Shown: positions 18,967-28,026, numbered from the stretch's first letter. The stretch is 64,000 nt of DNA from Vibrio proteolyticus NBRC 13287 (GCF_000467125.1 NZ_BATJ01000001.1:62001-126000); one strand, 5' to 3'. Notes: generated by a model from the sequence alone, not told the origin. Numbers and translations are program-made.

Positions 18967-19164
18967 TTACAACGAGTCGTAGTAGTCACGAATGTGTTGA
19001 GTTTCGTGATAACCGGTTTTTTTTACTTCCGTTTTCGGCGCTTCAACTTCTGACGCTGTAGCTACTTTGGCTGTTCCAGCGACAACTGCACCAGCGACCA
19101 CGGCAGTCGTGAAGCCCTTGAGAAGATCTCGGCGGCTTTCGTTGATTTCACTTTTCTTTTTCAT
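18967..19164 (-). CDS. Formate dehydrogenase region Tat-signal peptide protein
   Basis: 65-residue protein: positively charged N-terminus, twin-arginine motif ESRRDLLKGF, a hydrophobic stretch of glycine, alanine and valine, then a short charged tail ending HIRDYYDSL. It matches the small family always found beside this type of formate dehydrogenase (TIGR02811, as I recall it). The function is unknown; it may be a small periplasmic partner of the alpha subunit. It starts and ends a few bases from its neighbours. Confidence 0.9.
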   Translation of the reverse strand: MKKKSEINESRRDLLKGFTTAVVAGAVVAGTAKVATASEVEAPKTEVKKTGYHETQHIRDYYDSL

Positions 19165-19221
19165 GGATTGCTTCCTTACCCAAAGGTAGTTCCGGATGCT
19201 GGTGCATCTCTTATCGACGTC

Positions 19222-19857
19222 CTATTGCAGTGAGTCAGTCACATTTTTTACGTCAATTTTTGATTTGTTTCTTGAGCTGGCGATGTTTTCACTAAAACGC
19301 ACGGCGTCCAGGTTAAAAAACGCGTCAGCCAACTCAGCGACGGCCCGATAAAAATCAGCGCTTTGCGCCTCTTTCATCTGTCCGGTCAGTTTGTGAGTCC
19401 AAGGCGAAAGATGCTTATTAAAAAACGCCTGTTGCAGAGTCGCATCGTGGTCATCGGTCATCAAAGCCATGACTTCACACAATGCGGCGATATGATCTTC
19501 GGGCTCTTTCACATCAGCTTCACGCTCAAAGCCTAGCTGCACCAAATCATGTCGTATTTCTGCCAGCGGCTTCTCCATCAGTGAGCCCGTCAGATGCCAT
19601 GAGGCAAAAGGCACAACCTCTCCACGGCCTATACCGATAAACAATGACTGGTACTCATCTTCTAATGCTTGTTGAGAGGTGTTACTCGCGGCGTGTTTCA
19701 GTGTTAACCAGGCTTTTTGCATGTTGCTTTGCTCGGCTTCGATATCAAGAGTGGCCAGAAAATCAATCACGGCCTCGTTTGGAGCCTGGCGGAAAAGCGA
19801 AGCCAGCATCAGATAAATTTCCCGATGTAGCGTCTGGTTATCTGTTGGTATATCCAC
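19222..19857 (-). CDS. TorD/DmsD-family chaperone for the formate dehydrogenase
   Basis: 211-residue all-helical cytoplasmic protein. It has features of the TorD family of system-specific chaperones that bind Tat signals of molybdoenzymes: an N-terminal YLMLASLFRQAP segment, a central FASWHLTGSLMEKPLAEI block and the conserved EPEDHIAALCEVMALM motif. Its place between the polyferredoxin and the Tat peptide gene points to maturation of the alpha subunit. Confidence 0.88.
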   Translation of the reverse strand: MDIPTDNQTLHREIYLMLASLFRQAPNEAVIDFLATLDIEAEQSNMQKAWLTLKHAASNTSQQALEDEYQSLFIGIGRGEVVPFASWHLTGSLMEKPLAEIRHDLVQLGFEREADVKEPEDHIAALCEVMALMTDDHDATLQQAFFNKHLSPWTHKLTGQMKEAQSADFYRAVAELADAFFNLDAVRFSENIASSRNKSKIDVKNVTDSLQ

Positions 19858-19867
19858 GAAACGCTCC

Positions 19868-21529
19868 TTAGTATTTCAATTGCTTGGCAGGGTCTTCTGC
19901 CATGGCTTCAAACACATCGATAACACGGCAGTCTTCGCACATCGCGATACGATTCAAAGACGCTTCATCAGCGAAATGAGAGTGACCGCGTAACTTGTCC
20001 TGAAGCATGGCAATCATCGACTGCGGCGCAAATGGTTTTTGGCAACGCAGGCACAGTGCGGGCTTCTCTTCGTGTAATGTACGCACCTGTTGTCGCGAGC
20101 TTTGATCCCAGTTCATTTGTGGTTCCAGAGTCAGCGCATTCTCCGGACAGGCCTGACTGCATAATCCACACTGAACACAATCCTGTTCAACAAACTTGAG
20201 GCCTGGGATGTCACCGTCATGATGCAGCGCTCGAGTCGGGCACACCGCAACACAGCCCATACACAAAGTGCAGTCATCAGTGCGGCACGTCACTTTACCG
20301 TAAGGCGCACTCGAAGGCAGTGTGACAACAGACGCTTGAGGAGGATACTGACTGGCGAGTGCGTCCAGAGCCGCGAATAGCCGCTGACGTTTATTGCCGT
20401 GCAACTCACCGACAGACAGGCACAACGGCTCTTCACACAGAGACGGCCTGGTTTCGCAAAGCGATTCGAGATATAGAATGTCAACGCGCTCTTTTTCCAG
20501 CCCGATTTGAGTTAACAAAGCCTGAGCTGTCCCTACTTCACTATTGAGGACTCGGAGGATGGTTTCTGGCATAAAACGACTGGCGGCAAACAGCACTTGT
20601 GTTGCACCATTGACCAGAGCCGAAAACCAGGAATCGATACCCACAGATGGCAACTCTTCAACGACAACCGGAATGACGTTATCGGGAAGCGCATTGAGCG
20701 CCATGACGTTATAACTCTCATGGCGAGAGCTGCAGATAAGAACAATCGGACTTTCGCCGCCGGCTTGATGGTAATTGGCCAAAGTGCGCTCAATGAATTT
20801 CTGGGTATCTTGCGGATTCGGTAAGGCGTAACTGATCGCTTCTGTCGGACATGAAGTGGCACAAGTCCCCACGCCTTGGCAAAGATAAGGGTTGATGGCG
20901 ATGCGATGTCCGATTTTATCGTTGCCTTCACTACTTAGCGCGCCAGCTGGGCATGCATCCACACAACGTTCACAGCCTTTTACACCACGTGAACTGTGCG
21001 CACACAGGTCGGTATCGAGACGAAAGAATTTAGGCTTATCAAATGTCCCCATCAATGTGGGGATCTCTTCTAATGCTTCCGCCAGTTTCGGATACCCTCG
21101 CCCCACCGGATAATAGCCCGGTACGGGAACTTCTTCGCTCATACACCCGCTGAGTGTCATATCCAAAACAATATCGAAACAATCGTGATCCAGTGCGACT
21201 TTGGCCAGGTTGTACGTCTGTCCCTGATTTTCTATCAGAACTTCAAAGGTGCCCAAAAATCCTGAGATCTGAACGGAACTGGCAAAATAGAGGTTTGGAT
21301 GTGAGGCCCTTTCACCATCGGTCGACAGCAAGGTCAGGGAATGCATTTGTGTGAGTTGGTGCGCGGCGCTTTCAATGATCGCGGTCGGACCAACAATCAG
21401 CGTATTCCCACCGCTCTCGTAGCTTACGGTGGGAGGAATAAGATTGGTCAACTCAACCGTGTTCTCAAAAGCAAATAAGCGTGCTTTTCCGTTGGCAGAT
21501 CTGGTGCGTTTTAGTTGTTGTTTCAGCAT
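19868..21529 (-). CDS. 4Fe-4S polyferredoxin of the formate dehydrogenase cluster
   Basis: 553 residues. At least four ferredoxin-type motifs are visible: CERCVDACP, CQGVGTCATSCP, CTLCMGCVAVCP and CVQCGLCSQACP. Two CxxC pairs follow near the C-terminus (CLRCQ, CEDCR). No membrane segment or secretion signal is seen, so it is probably a cytoplasmic electron carrier or maturation factor. It is the first gene after the sigma54-type promoter at 21577-21593, and begins the run of tightly spaced genes leading to the structural subunits. Confidence 0.9.
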   Translation of the reverse strand: MLKQQLKRTRSANGKARLFAFENTVELTNLIPPTVSYESGGNTLIVGPTAIIESAAHQLTQMHSLTLLSTDGERASHPNLYFASSVQISGFLGTFEVLIENQGQTYNLAKVALDHDCFDIVLDMTLSGCMSEEVPVPGYYPVGRGYPKLAEALEEIPTLMGTFDKPKFFRLDTDLCAHSSRGVKGCERCVDACPAGALSSEGNDKIGHRIAINPYLCQGVGTCATSCPTEAISYALPNPQDTQKFIERTLANYHQAGGESPIVLICSSRHESYNVMALNALPDNVIPVVVEELPSVGIDSWFSALVNGATQVLFAASRFMPETILRVLNSEVGTAQALLTQIGLEKERVDILYLESLCETRPSLCEEPLCLSVGELHGNKRQRLFAALDALASQYPPQASVVTLPSSAPYGKVTCRTDDCTLCMGCVAVCPTRALHHDGDIPGLKFVEQDCVQCGLCSQACPENALTLEPQMNWDQSSRQQVRTLHEEKPALCLRCQKPFAPQSMIAMLQDKLRGHSHFADEASLNRIAMCEDCRVIDVFEAMAEDPAKQLKY

Positions 21530-21576
21530 TGCTCTGTTCCATCTTTAGAACGTTTGCGTTCGGTTTCAGATGCTAC

Positions 21577-21593
21577 AGCAAATACCATTCCAA
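21577..21593 (-). promoter_or_regulatory. Sigma54-type promoter for the polyferredoxin-fdh operon
   Basis: The minus strand reads TTGGAATGGTATTTGCT, with GG (21591-21590) and GC (21579-21578) separated by exactly 10 bases. The predicted start point near 21566 gives a short leader to the ATG at 21529. Two copies of the inverted repeat also seen at tupA lie upstream. Confidence 0.72.
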
Positions 21594-21661
21594 CTTTTAT
21601 TAGCTTTAATATCAGCTAATTACTACCAAAATCGTGAGATTAAGTTTCAGGTTTTTGTTAT

Positions 21662-21678
21662 TGAGACAATTTGTCTCT
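21662..21678. promoter_or_regulatory. Proximal activator site of the fdh operon
   Basis: TGAGACA-ATT-TGTCTCT: a 17-bp inverted repeat whose inner 15 bases are perfectly symmetric. Its centre (21670) is 79 bases upstream of the -24 GG. It matches the tupA sites in half-site, spacing and promoter distance. Confidence 0.7.
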
Positions 21679-21710
21679 ATTGAGATAACCATTTATTGGT
21701 CAAAATGTAC

Positions 21711-22244
21711 CTAACTTTTATGTGGTATATTTTGTCCCACTTCTTCATCTGACACATCCTGGTTGTGCTGAGTTTGAATGGACGACAAATCACTGTGCAA
21801 CTCGGCAGCCTCTTCCTTCTCAACTTTAGTTGAGATTCGCTCTTCTGCCACTTTGTGCGGCGGTTCCTCCTCGTGTTCATTCAACCACTCTCTGAGTTTT
21901 TCCGCGACGTCAGTGGACAACGGTTTCACCGCGGAATAGTCATGATCGTAGTCATTGAGCCGGTCGACTTCACTGAATTCCCCACTTAAAAATAGCTTTC
22001 TTAGTGCTGCCTTTTTGGTGGTAGCCGTCGCACCACTGACAAGCAGCTCAGCGACACTAAGGTCACGAGTTTCTTGTGGGTCTTTATCTGGTGAATCGTC
22101 AGGTGTTTGTTCCATAATCGGAACGTCTGACGCGTTCTCAGTGACCTCAGTTTGGTTCACACCATGTTCGTCGGCCGCTTGAGATTGAGGATCAAGCTTA
22201 CGCCTGGACCAGCGTGAGAAGAATGGATTGTTGTCAGTTGCCAC
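21711..22244 (-). CDS. DUF3306-family protein of the fdh cluster
   Basis: 177 residues from a GTG at 22244 that overlaps the upstream stop by 11 bases. It begins with the family's NNPFFSRWSRRKLD. An acidic, low-complexity middle follows, then a conserved-looking block (LRKLFLSGEFSEVDRLNDYDHDYSA). The C-terminal 50 residues are again charged. It is probably cytoplasmic with no known activity; the family accompanies formate dehydrogenase operons. A longer frame reaching 22373 is inside the DUF3305 gene and was not used. Confidence 0.8.
   Translation of the reverse strand: MATDNNPFFSRWSRRKLDPQSQAADEHGVNQTEVTENASDVPIMEQTPDDSPDKDPQETRDLSVAELLVSGATATTKKAALRKLFLSGEFSEVDRLNDYDHDYSAVKPLSTDVAEKLREWLNEHEEEPPHKVAEERISTKVEKEEAAELHSDLSSIQTQHNQDVSDEEVGQNIPHKS
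21723..21739. promoter_or_regulatory. Distal activator site of the fdh operon
   Basis: TGGTATA-TTT-TGTCCCA: one perfect and one degenerate half-site of the same motif. It is centred 140 bases upstream of the -24 GG and lies inside the 3' end of the DUF3306 gene. Confidence 0.55.
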
Positions 22245-22698
22245 TAGAACGCCCCGCGCCTTTTCGTTTCTTACGACGAGCTTCGAGTAACTCGCCATGA
22301 CGACCAATAAACGCTTCCATCCAGGCCTGAACCGGTAGCGGCATATTGGTCGAAAGCACCAGATAATCGCCATCCATGAATTGACCAGCGACGCTTTGGG
22401 AAGCCGTCAGCTTCACTATGACCGGATTGTGCTCATCGTCCATCGTGTCGAGGACGAGAAACAGTTTGGGCTGGGTTGAACTGAGGTTAAATCGATAGTC
22501 CGTTCGTTCATCCCGAAAAAGTTCCAAGCTTGCGGTAAAGCGGCTTTGTGGATCTGGGTGAAGCCCAAAACCTGTCAGTTGCCATTGCGTGCTGACCCAC
22601 AAGCCCGTGCTGATTTCATGTGCAGTCAACTGGCAGTCAAGGGGCCAGTGACTTTCATCTTTTTCGCTGCTCATCGGGGCAGACTCTAACTGTGACAT
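22234..22698 (-). CDS. DUF3305-family protein of the fdh cluster
   Basis: 154 residues from the ATG at 22698; the N-terminus is uncertain because there is no strong ribosome site, and ATG at 22674 is an alternative. Recognisable features are GLWVSTQWQLTGF, LELFRDERTDYRFNLSS and FMDGDYLVLSTNMPLPVQAW. The family has no assigned function and occurs in pairs with DUF3306 next to formate dehydrogenase genes. It is first in the minus-strand series and has its own sigma54-type promoter. Confidence 0.8.
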   Translation of the reverse strand: MSQLESAPMSSEKDESHWPLDCQLTAHEISTGLWVSTQWQLTGFGLHPDPQSRFTASLELFRDERTDYRFNLSSTQPKLFLVLDTMDDEHNPVIVKLTASQSVAGQFMDGDYLVLSTNMPLPVQAWMEAFIGRHGELLEARRKKRKGAGRSSGN

Positions 22699-22707
22699 TG
22701 TGTTTAA
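22691..22707. promoter_or_regulatory. Weak copy of the tup/fdh activator motif between DUF3305 and fdhD
   Basis: TGTGACA-TTG-TGTTTAA has one perfect half-site and a poor second half. It is centred 143 bases upstream of the fdhD -24 GG, similar to the distal fdh site (140). It overlaps the DUF3305 start codon. Confidence 0.3.
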
Positions 22708-22739
22708 TCCGATCAAACGTTTACTAATTAAAGACTCAA

Positions 22740-22756
22740 AGCAAGTATTACGCCAC
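22740..22756 (-). promoter_or_regulatory. Sigma54-type promoter for DUF3305
   Basis: The minus strand reads TGTGGCGTAATACTTGCTT; GG (22754-22753) and GC (22742-22741) are separated by 10 bases, with good TGGC and TTGC blocks. The predicted start is about 30 bases before the ATG. Confidence 0.65.
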
Positions 22757-22837
22757 ATAACCATAGACATCAAACCAATGCTCAGGTGTCTTATTTATAG
22801 GAACAACCTCGATTCACCGAACAAAGAAAAATGCGCC

Positions 22838-22857
22838 TTTTGGAACAGGAATTGCTT
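22838..22857 (+). promoter_or_regulatory. Sigma54-type promoter for fdhD
   Basis: TTTTGGAACAGGAATTGCTT, with GG at 22842-22843 and GC at 22854-22855, exactly 10 bases apart. The fdhD start is 40 bases downstream. It is divergent from the DUF3305 promoter about 90 bases away. Confidence 0.7.
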
Positions 22858-22894
22858 TAATGGTATTAACATGAGTCGCAGACAGGATTAGATT

Positions 22895-23725
22895 GTGGGG
22901 AAACCAACTATCATAAAAACCAGTGAAAACCCGTTACAGACCATTGAGGTTGAAGTGTTAGATGAATACGGCGAGAGTCTGGTGAAACAGATTGCTTGTG
23001 AGCGACCATTGACGGTGATGCTTAACTGGAAAGAAGTGGTGACGTTAATGACGCTTGGCTCAAGGCCTGAGGCGCTGGTGCTGGGATATCTTAAAAATCA
23101 AAGCTTCATTTCTGATCCCAATGCCATCGAATCGGTCATAATTGACTGGCAGACCCATTCTGCCGCGGTGGTGACACAAGAAAACACTGACCACTTAGAA
23201 GGAGCATTGAAGAAAAAGACCGTCACCTCTGGCTGTGGTCAGGGAACCATGTACGGCAATGTCATGAAGCAACTGGAAAATTATCAGGTGCCTCAAATTA
23301 CGATCAAGCAATCTGAAATCTACGCTGCACTGGAAGCGCTGACGCACTTTAATGACACCTACAAAAAGGCCGGCGCAGTGCATGGCTGTGCGGTCTGTCA
23401 GGGGAATCAGGTGCTATCGTTTGTGGAAGATGTGGGTCGTCACAATGCCGTGGATACCCTGGCGGGTGAGATGTGGCTCAATGAGCAAAATGGCGCGGAT
23501 AAGATTTTTTATACCACCGGGCGCCTGACATCAGAGATGGTCATTAAGGTCGCACAAATGGGGATTCCTCTGCTGCTCTCCCGCTCCGGAGTTACCCAGA
23601 TGGGGCTCGATCTGGCCAGACAGTTCGGTATCACCACCATTGCCCGAGCTAAAGGTCTTCGCTTTCAGGTATTTACTGGTGCAGATAAGATTGAGTTTGA
23701 TGTAAAAGGCGCGCCAGCAGAGTAA
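22895..23725 (+). CDS. fdhD: FdhD-family sulfur-carrier protein for formate dehydrogenase
   Basis: FdhD transfers sulfur from the desulfurase IscS to the molybdenum (or tungsten) cofactor of formate dehydrogenase. It is 276 residues from GTG at 22895, the first start after an in-frame TAG, with AGGA 7 bases upstream. Family landmarks include VGRHNAVDTLAG and TTGRLTSEMVIK. The usual CGxCG sulfur-carrier motif reads SGCGQG here, with a single C114, while a different CxxC (HGCAVC, C165 and C168) is present where canonical FdhD has a small-residue segment. It is divergent from the fdh operon. Confidence 0.92.
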   Translation: MGKPTIIKTSENPLQTIEVEVLDEYGESLVKQIACERPLTVMLNWKEVVTLMTLGSRPEALVLGYLKNQSFISDPNAIESVIIDWQTHSAAVVTQENTDHLEGALKKKTVTSGCGQGTMYGNVMKQLENYQVPQITIKQSEIYAALEALTHFNDTYKKAGAVHGCAVCQGNQVLSFVEDVGRHNAVDTLAGEMWLNEQNGADKIFYTTGRLTSEMVIKVAQMGIPLLLSRSGVTQMGLDLARQFGITTIARAKGLRFQVFTGADKIEFDVKGAPAE

Positions 23726-23747
23726 TTCGTGGATTTCGACATAAAGA

Positions 23748-23773
23748 AAAAGGCCTCCGATGGAGGCCTTTTC
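23748..23773. terminator. Bidirectional terminator between fdhD and ybiT
   Basis: An 11-bp stem (AAAAGGCCTCC / GGAGGCCTTTT) with a 3-nt loop, flanked by A and T runs, between two convergent genes. Confidence 0.92.
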
Positions 23774-23776
23774 TGA

Positions 23777-25369
23777 TTATCCGTCTACCCCTTTAAACTT
23801 CAGGAATTCTGAGTAAGTCCCGCGGAAGTCGGTGATCTTACCGTCGCGAATTTCCAGAATACGGGTAGCCAGAGAGTCTACAAACACGCGGTCGTGGGAC
23901 ACGAAGAACAGCGTACCTTTGTACTGCTCTAACGCCGTGTTCAGTGATTCGATCGATTCCATATCCATGTGGTTGGTCGGCTCGTCCATCAGCAGCATGT
24001 TCGGTTTGTGCATCATCAGTTTGCCCAGCAGCATACGCCCCTGCTCTCCACCGGATAGCACTTTAACTGACTTTTTGATGTCATCCTGAGAGAACAGCAT
24101 ACGACCAAGGAAGCTACGCACAACCTGCTCGTCGTCGCCTTCCTGGCGCCATTGCCCCATCCAGTCCATCAGATTCATGTCGGTTTCAAACTCATGCGCA
24201 TGATCTTGTGCGTAGTAGCCGATGTTCGAATTCTCAGACCATTTGAAACTGCCGGTTGTTGGTGCCTTCACTCCCGCCAGTGTATTGAGTAAGGTCGTTT
24301 TACCTACGCCGTTCTCACCGATGATCGCCACACGTTCACCAACTTCAAAAATGGCGTTGAAATTTGTGAACAGATCGTTTTCATAACCCTGCGCCAGGTT
24401 CTCAATTTCCAGTGCATTACGGAACAACTCTTTCGACTGTTCGAAACGAATGAATGGGTTCTGACGGCTAGAGGCTTTCACTTCGTCCAGCTTGATTTTA
24501 TCAATCTGCTTCGCACGCGATGTCGCCTGTTTGGCTTTTGATGCGTTGGCAGAGAAACGAGCGACGAACGTTTGCAGTTCTGCAATTTGCGCTTTCTTCT
24601 TCGCATTGTCTGCCAACAGGCGTTCACGTGCCTGAGACGCTGCGGTCATGTATTCATCATAGTTGCCCGGGTAAATACGCAGTTCACCGTAATCCAGGTC
24701 CGCCATGTGTGTGCATACACTGTTCAGGAAGTGGCGGTCGTGGGAAATGATGATCATGGTGCAGTTACGTTGGTTCAGCGTTTCTTCCAGCCAACGAATC
24801 GTATCGATGTCCAGGTTGTTGGTTGGTTCGTCAAGTAGCATGATATGCGGGTCTGCAAACAGAATCTGTGCCAAAAGCACACGCAGTTTCCAACCAGGGG
24901 CAACTTCGCTCATCAGACCGTAATGTTGCTCTTCCGGAATACCAACCGCAAGCAACAGTTCACCCGCTTTGGCGTCGGCCATGTAACCGTCCATTTCCGC
25001 AAACTGAACTTCAAGATCAGCAACGCGCATACCTTCGTCTTCGCTCATTTCTGGCAGAGAGTAGATGCGGTCACGTTCTTTTTTCACTTCCCAAAGTTCT
25101 TTGTAACCCATGATGACCGTATCAATAACGGTGTACTCTTCGTAGGCAAATTGATCCTGGTTCAGCTTGGCGATCCGTTCGTTGGGATCATAGCTGACGT
25201 TACCACTGGTTTGCTCGAGCTCACCACTTAGGATCTTCATAAAGGTCGATTTACCACAACCGTTAGCGCCGATAAGGCCGTAGCGATTCCCTTCGCCAAA
25301 CTTCACGGAGATGTTTTCAAAAAGCGGCTTCGCGCCGAACTGCTGAGTTATATTCGCTGTGGAGATCAA
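23777..25369 (-). CDS. ybiT: YbiT, ABC-F family ribosome-associated ATPase
   Basis: 530 residues, two ABC domains without membrane segments, closest in memory to E. coli YbiT. Walker A motifs are GANGCGKST and GENGVGKTT. Walker B/H-loop regions are [10 protein letters not shown]...SHDRHFLN and [10 protein letters not shown]...SHDRVF. The linker between domains (about 240-320) is rich in K, Q and A, as in proteins that reach into the ribosomal P/E site. A translation-related role is inferred from the family. Confidence 0.94.
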   Translation of the reverse strand: MISTANITQQFGAKPLFENISVKFGEGNRYGLIGANGCGKSTFMKILSGELEQTSGNVSYDPNERIAKLNQDQFAYEEYTVIDTVIMGYKELWEVKKERDRIYSLPEMSEDEGMRVADLEVQFAEMDGYMADAKAGELLLAVGIPEEQHYGLMSEVAPGWKLRVLLAQILFADPHIMLLDEPTNNLDIDTIRWLEETLNQRNCTMIIISHDRHFLNSVCTHMADLDYGELRIYPGNYDEYMTAASQARERLLADNAKKKAQIAELQTFVARFSANASKAKQATSRAKQIDKIKLDEVKASSRQNPFIRFEQSKELFRNALEIENLAQGYENDLFTNFNAIFEVGERVAIIGENGVGKTTLLNTLAGVKAPTTGSFKWSENSNIGYYAQDHAHEFETDMNLMDWMGQWRQEGDDEQVVRSFLGRMLFSQDDIKKSVKVLSGGEQGRMLLGKLMMHKPNMLLMDEPTNHMDMESIESLNTALEQYKGTLFFVSHDRVFVDSLATRILEIRDGKITDFRGTYSEFLKFKGVDG

Positions 25370-25678
25370 AACCTTTACCTTAAATGTGTAAAAAACCGCG
25401 CCACACTACTGGTTCATAGCGGCAACTTCAAGTAATGATTTAGATTATCTACCCGTTGTGACAACGTGATGGCACGCCTGCACGTCATCCCTGTCTCACA
25501 TCTTAGACGCAGTTGTGTTTAGAATCTGGTTCGATTGTCCTTGGTTTTCTGACTCTGAACCGTGACTCAACGAAAGAGTTTCTTTTCGAATCCCCTCTTT
25601 CGCTTCATTCTGAGTGCGCGTTCGGTCGGTTTTCCGTCTACACTAATTCAAAAAATCAACAACTTATAAGTGAGTTCT
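25370..25678. other. Long intergenic region upstream of the ATPase-MscS pair
   Basis: About 309 bases between divergent genes. It contains an inverted repeat CGAAAGAG (25571-25578) / CTCTTTCG (25595-25602) that could form a hairpin with a 16-nt loop. I found no convincing promoter or small gene; one short open frame at 25513-25761 overlaps the next gene and lacks support. Confidence 0.35.
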
Positions 25679-28024
25679 ATGCGTCAGGTCTTACGCTTAA
25701 TGCTCTTGTTATCTTTGTGTTTGGCCCAGCCAGCTTTGGCGCAGTGGGAATACACATTTAAAAAAGAGCCCACCGTCAGTTCCGTTGCCTACAATATCAG
25801 TCAGGAAATTCGTACGCTTCCCGAACCTTTGTTCATGACAGACAAAGACATGGCGAAAGTCGAACAACTGCTCTCAGCCTCCTTGCGTGAGCAAAATGCC
25901 CAGATTGAACTATTCCGCCAGGATTTGTTGGCGTATCAGCATTCAGGCAGTGAAGAAGACTGGTTTAAAACCGAGTCAACCTACAAAACATTACGCAGTA
26001 TTGCCCAGAGTAAAGAAGCGCTACTGCAACTCACCTCTTCTGTGACTCGTGACCGCTTGACCGGTTTCGGCCCGTACGGCGTGCTTCAGTTTAAAAAAGA
26101 GTGGGAAAACACCCGGCTGAATATGAAGTATCTGGTGTTTTTTCAAATTCGCAGTGTGAAAGCTCTCATTGGAGAAGTGCTGATTTCCCCTGTTCCGGTG
26201 ATCTGGGTCGGAGTCAAAGTATTCTTTATTTATCTGGTGCTCGCCTGGTGGCTTAAAAACAGCAAGCGCCTTATTAATCTGTTTTACCAGTACCATCTGG
26301 AGTCCAAAACGAATCCACCACTATGGGTGCGCTTAGTGTGGTATATCAGCCGTGCTCACCGTGCTATTGCGGTCTTAATTGCCATCACGCTTTCATTGCG
26401 GATTTTGGCCAATATCGACAGCCTGCAACATCTGATTTTTCTTGAGATTTTTACCTGGTGGATATTGGGCGGTTCTATTGCGGTCAGTTTCATTCTTGAG
26501 TTTGTTTACCGCAACAGTCGTTCGTCCAGTAAAGCGCTGATCGCGCTCCGTTTATCGACCATTCGCCGATACATCTGGAGCATTATTGTTGCTGGCGTGA
26601 TCTTGCAAATATCGATGCGTACTGTTGGTAAAGGCACGATCTATTACTGGATCTACAATGTGCTGTTTTTCTGGTTTGTGATGGTGACCATGAATGTTCT
26701 GCTACTGTGGCGAAAAAAAGTATTTGAAGTGGCAGAGCGCATCTCCGACCGTCCTGTTTGGGTCAACTGGGCAATTGATCACAAAGAGACGTTTTTGGTG
26801 AGTATTGCGGCGACGGCGGTAGCCGCGTTCTGGATTACCGTACACAGTTTTAAACATCGTCTCATTAGTGCCTTATCTGGCTATACGCTGTTTAGTCAGG
26901 CGCTTGCCTACCTGTTTCGGATAGAAGTTGCTAAGCAAACAGGCAATGTGCAAACGAACCCTAATTTCGTGCGCATCAAAGGTAATCAGGCCTTTGAATA
27001 TGTTCTTCCCGGATCGGCCGACAGCCGTTTGTTTGACTATGGCTCGGATGAAATCAAGCAACTGTCGCATTACTTGATGAGCGACAGTCCTGCGATTTGT
27101 GTGATATCCGGCGAACGCGGTATTGGTACAACCACGCTGTTACGCCAGCTACTCGATAAAGTGAAAAATGCCGAACCCGTTTATCTCAATTGCCCTTACG
27201 CCGGTTACAGCGCCTTACTGAAACATTTAGCGGTGAGTCTCGGGATGGAAGAAGAAAGCAGCGAGATTCAGATCCTGTCCCAGCTGCGAAAAAGTGACAC
27301 CAGTTATCTCATCGCGGTCGACAACGCTCAGCGTCTGGTTAAACCCATGGTTGGCGGTCTGTCGGATTTGATTCGCCTGACTAACTTGCTACGTCGTTCC
27401 AAGAAAAACCACCGGGTGGTTATGGCGGTTGAAAAAGCGAGTTGGCGTTTTGTCGACCGAGCGCGCGGCGAGCGTCTGCTGTTTGATTTAGTCACCTTTT
27501 TGCCTCGCTGGTCAGAAAAACAGATTGGTGAATTGCTCGACAGTCGTATCAACCGAGACGTCGAGCATCCGGTTTGTTTTGATGGCTTGGTTGTACCTAA
27601 ACAGTGGGATCAGGAAGACATCACTGAAGAAGACCGCGCTAAACAAGGGTTCTACCGCATTCTCTGGCACTACTCTGATGGCAACCCCACGGTGGCACTG
27701 CGTTTTTTCCGTCTGTCACTTAATCGAAACAAAGAAACACAACAAGTGGTGGTTCGTTTGTTTACCGCGCCGGAGTCCCAAGAGCTGGAAAAAATGCCCA
27801 AACCCATGCTCGCAGTACTGCGCTCAATTGTTCAGTTGGAAGTTGCTTCCACAGAAGAGCTGTCGGAGTGTACCCAGTTAAGTGTCGCTGAAGTACTCGG
27901 CACGCTGCGCTATTTCCAAAGTCGCGGTTACATCGAGTGGAACGAAGACAAAGCACGGGTTTCGGATCACTGGTTCCGTCATATTACCAACGTATTAGAC
28001 CGTCAGCATTTATTGGTGAAATAG
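25679..28024 (+). CDS. Membrane-anchored P-loop protein with degenerate Walker A, paired with MscS
   Basis: 781 residues from ATG 25679 (GTG at 25670 is the alternative). A signal peptide (LSLCLAQPALAQ) is followed by a helical periplasmic domain (about 25-175). There are then about five membrane segments between 180 and 420, and a cytoplasmic NTPase-like domain. The P-loop reads GERGIGTTTLL near residue 480, with threonine in place of the catalytic lysine. A Walker B-like YLIAVDNAQRL follows. A helical C-terminal part resembles a winged helix (VLGTLRYFQSRGYIEW). It is 2 bases upstream of an MscS-type channel, so the two are almost certainly co-translated. The function is unknown. Confidence 0.82.
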   Translation: MRQVLRLMLLLSLCLAQPALAQWEYTFKKEPTVSSVAYNISQEIRTLPEPLFMTDKDMAKVEQLLSASLREQNAQIELFRQDLLAYQHSGSEEDWFKTESTYKTLRSIAQSKEALLQLTSSVTRDRLTGFGPYGVLQFKKEWENTRLNMKYLVFFQIRSVKALIGEVLISPVPVIWVGVKVFFIYLVLAWWLKNSKRLINLFYQYHLESKTNPPLWVRLVWYISRAHRAIAVLIAITLSLRILANIDSLQHLIFLEIFTWWILGGSIAVSFILEFVYRNSRSSSKALIALRLSTIRRYIWSIIVAGVILQISMRTVGKGTIYYWIYNVLFFWFVMVTMNVLLLWRKKVFEVAERISDRPVWVNWAIDHKETFLVSIAATAVAAFWITVHSFKHRLISALSGYTLFSQALAYLFRIEVAKQTGNVQTNPNFVRIKGNQAFEYVLPGSADSRLFDYGSDEIKQLSHYLMSDSPAICVISGERGIGTTTLLRQLLDKVKNAEPVYLNCPYAGYSALLKHLAVSLGMEEESSEIQILSQLRKSDTSYLIAVDNAQRLVKPMVGGLSDLIRLTNLLRRSKKNHRVVMAVEKASWRFVDRARGERLLFDLVTFLPRWSEKQIGELLDSRINRDVEHPVCFDGLVVPKQWDQEDITEEDRAKQGFYRILWHYSDGNPTVALRFFRLSLNRNKETQQVVVRLFTAPESQELEKMPKPMLAVLRSIVQLEVASTEELSECTQLSVAEVLGTLRYFQSRGYIEWNEDKARVSDHWFRHITNVLDRQHLLVK

Positions 28025-28026
28025 TT

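Noticed and set aside
22755..22771. Possible proximal tup/fdh-type site 79 bases before the fdhD promoter
   Set aside because: The sequence at that distance does not match either half-site; only a weak copy farther upstream was kept.
24845..25231. Long plus-strand open frames opposite ybiT
   Set aside because: They follow the codon pattern of ybiT on the other strand and have no ribosome site.
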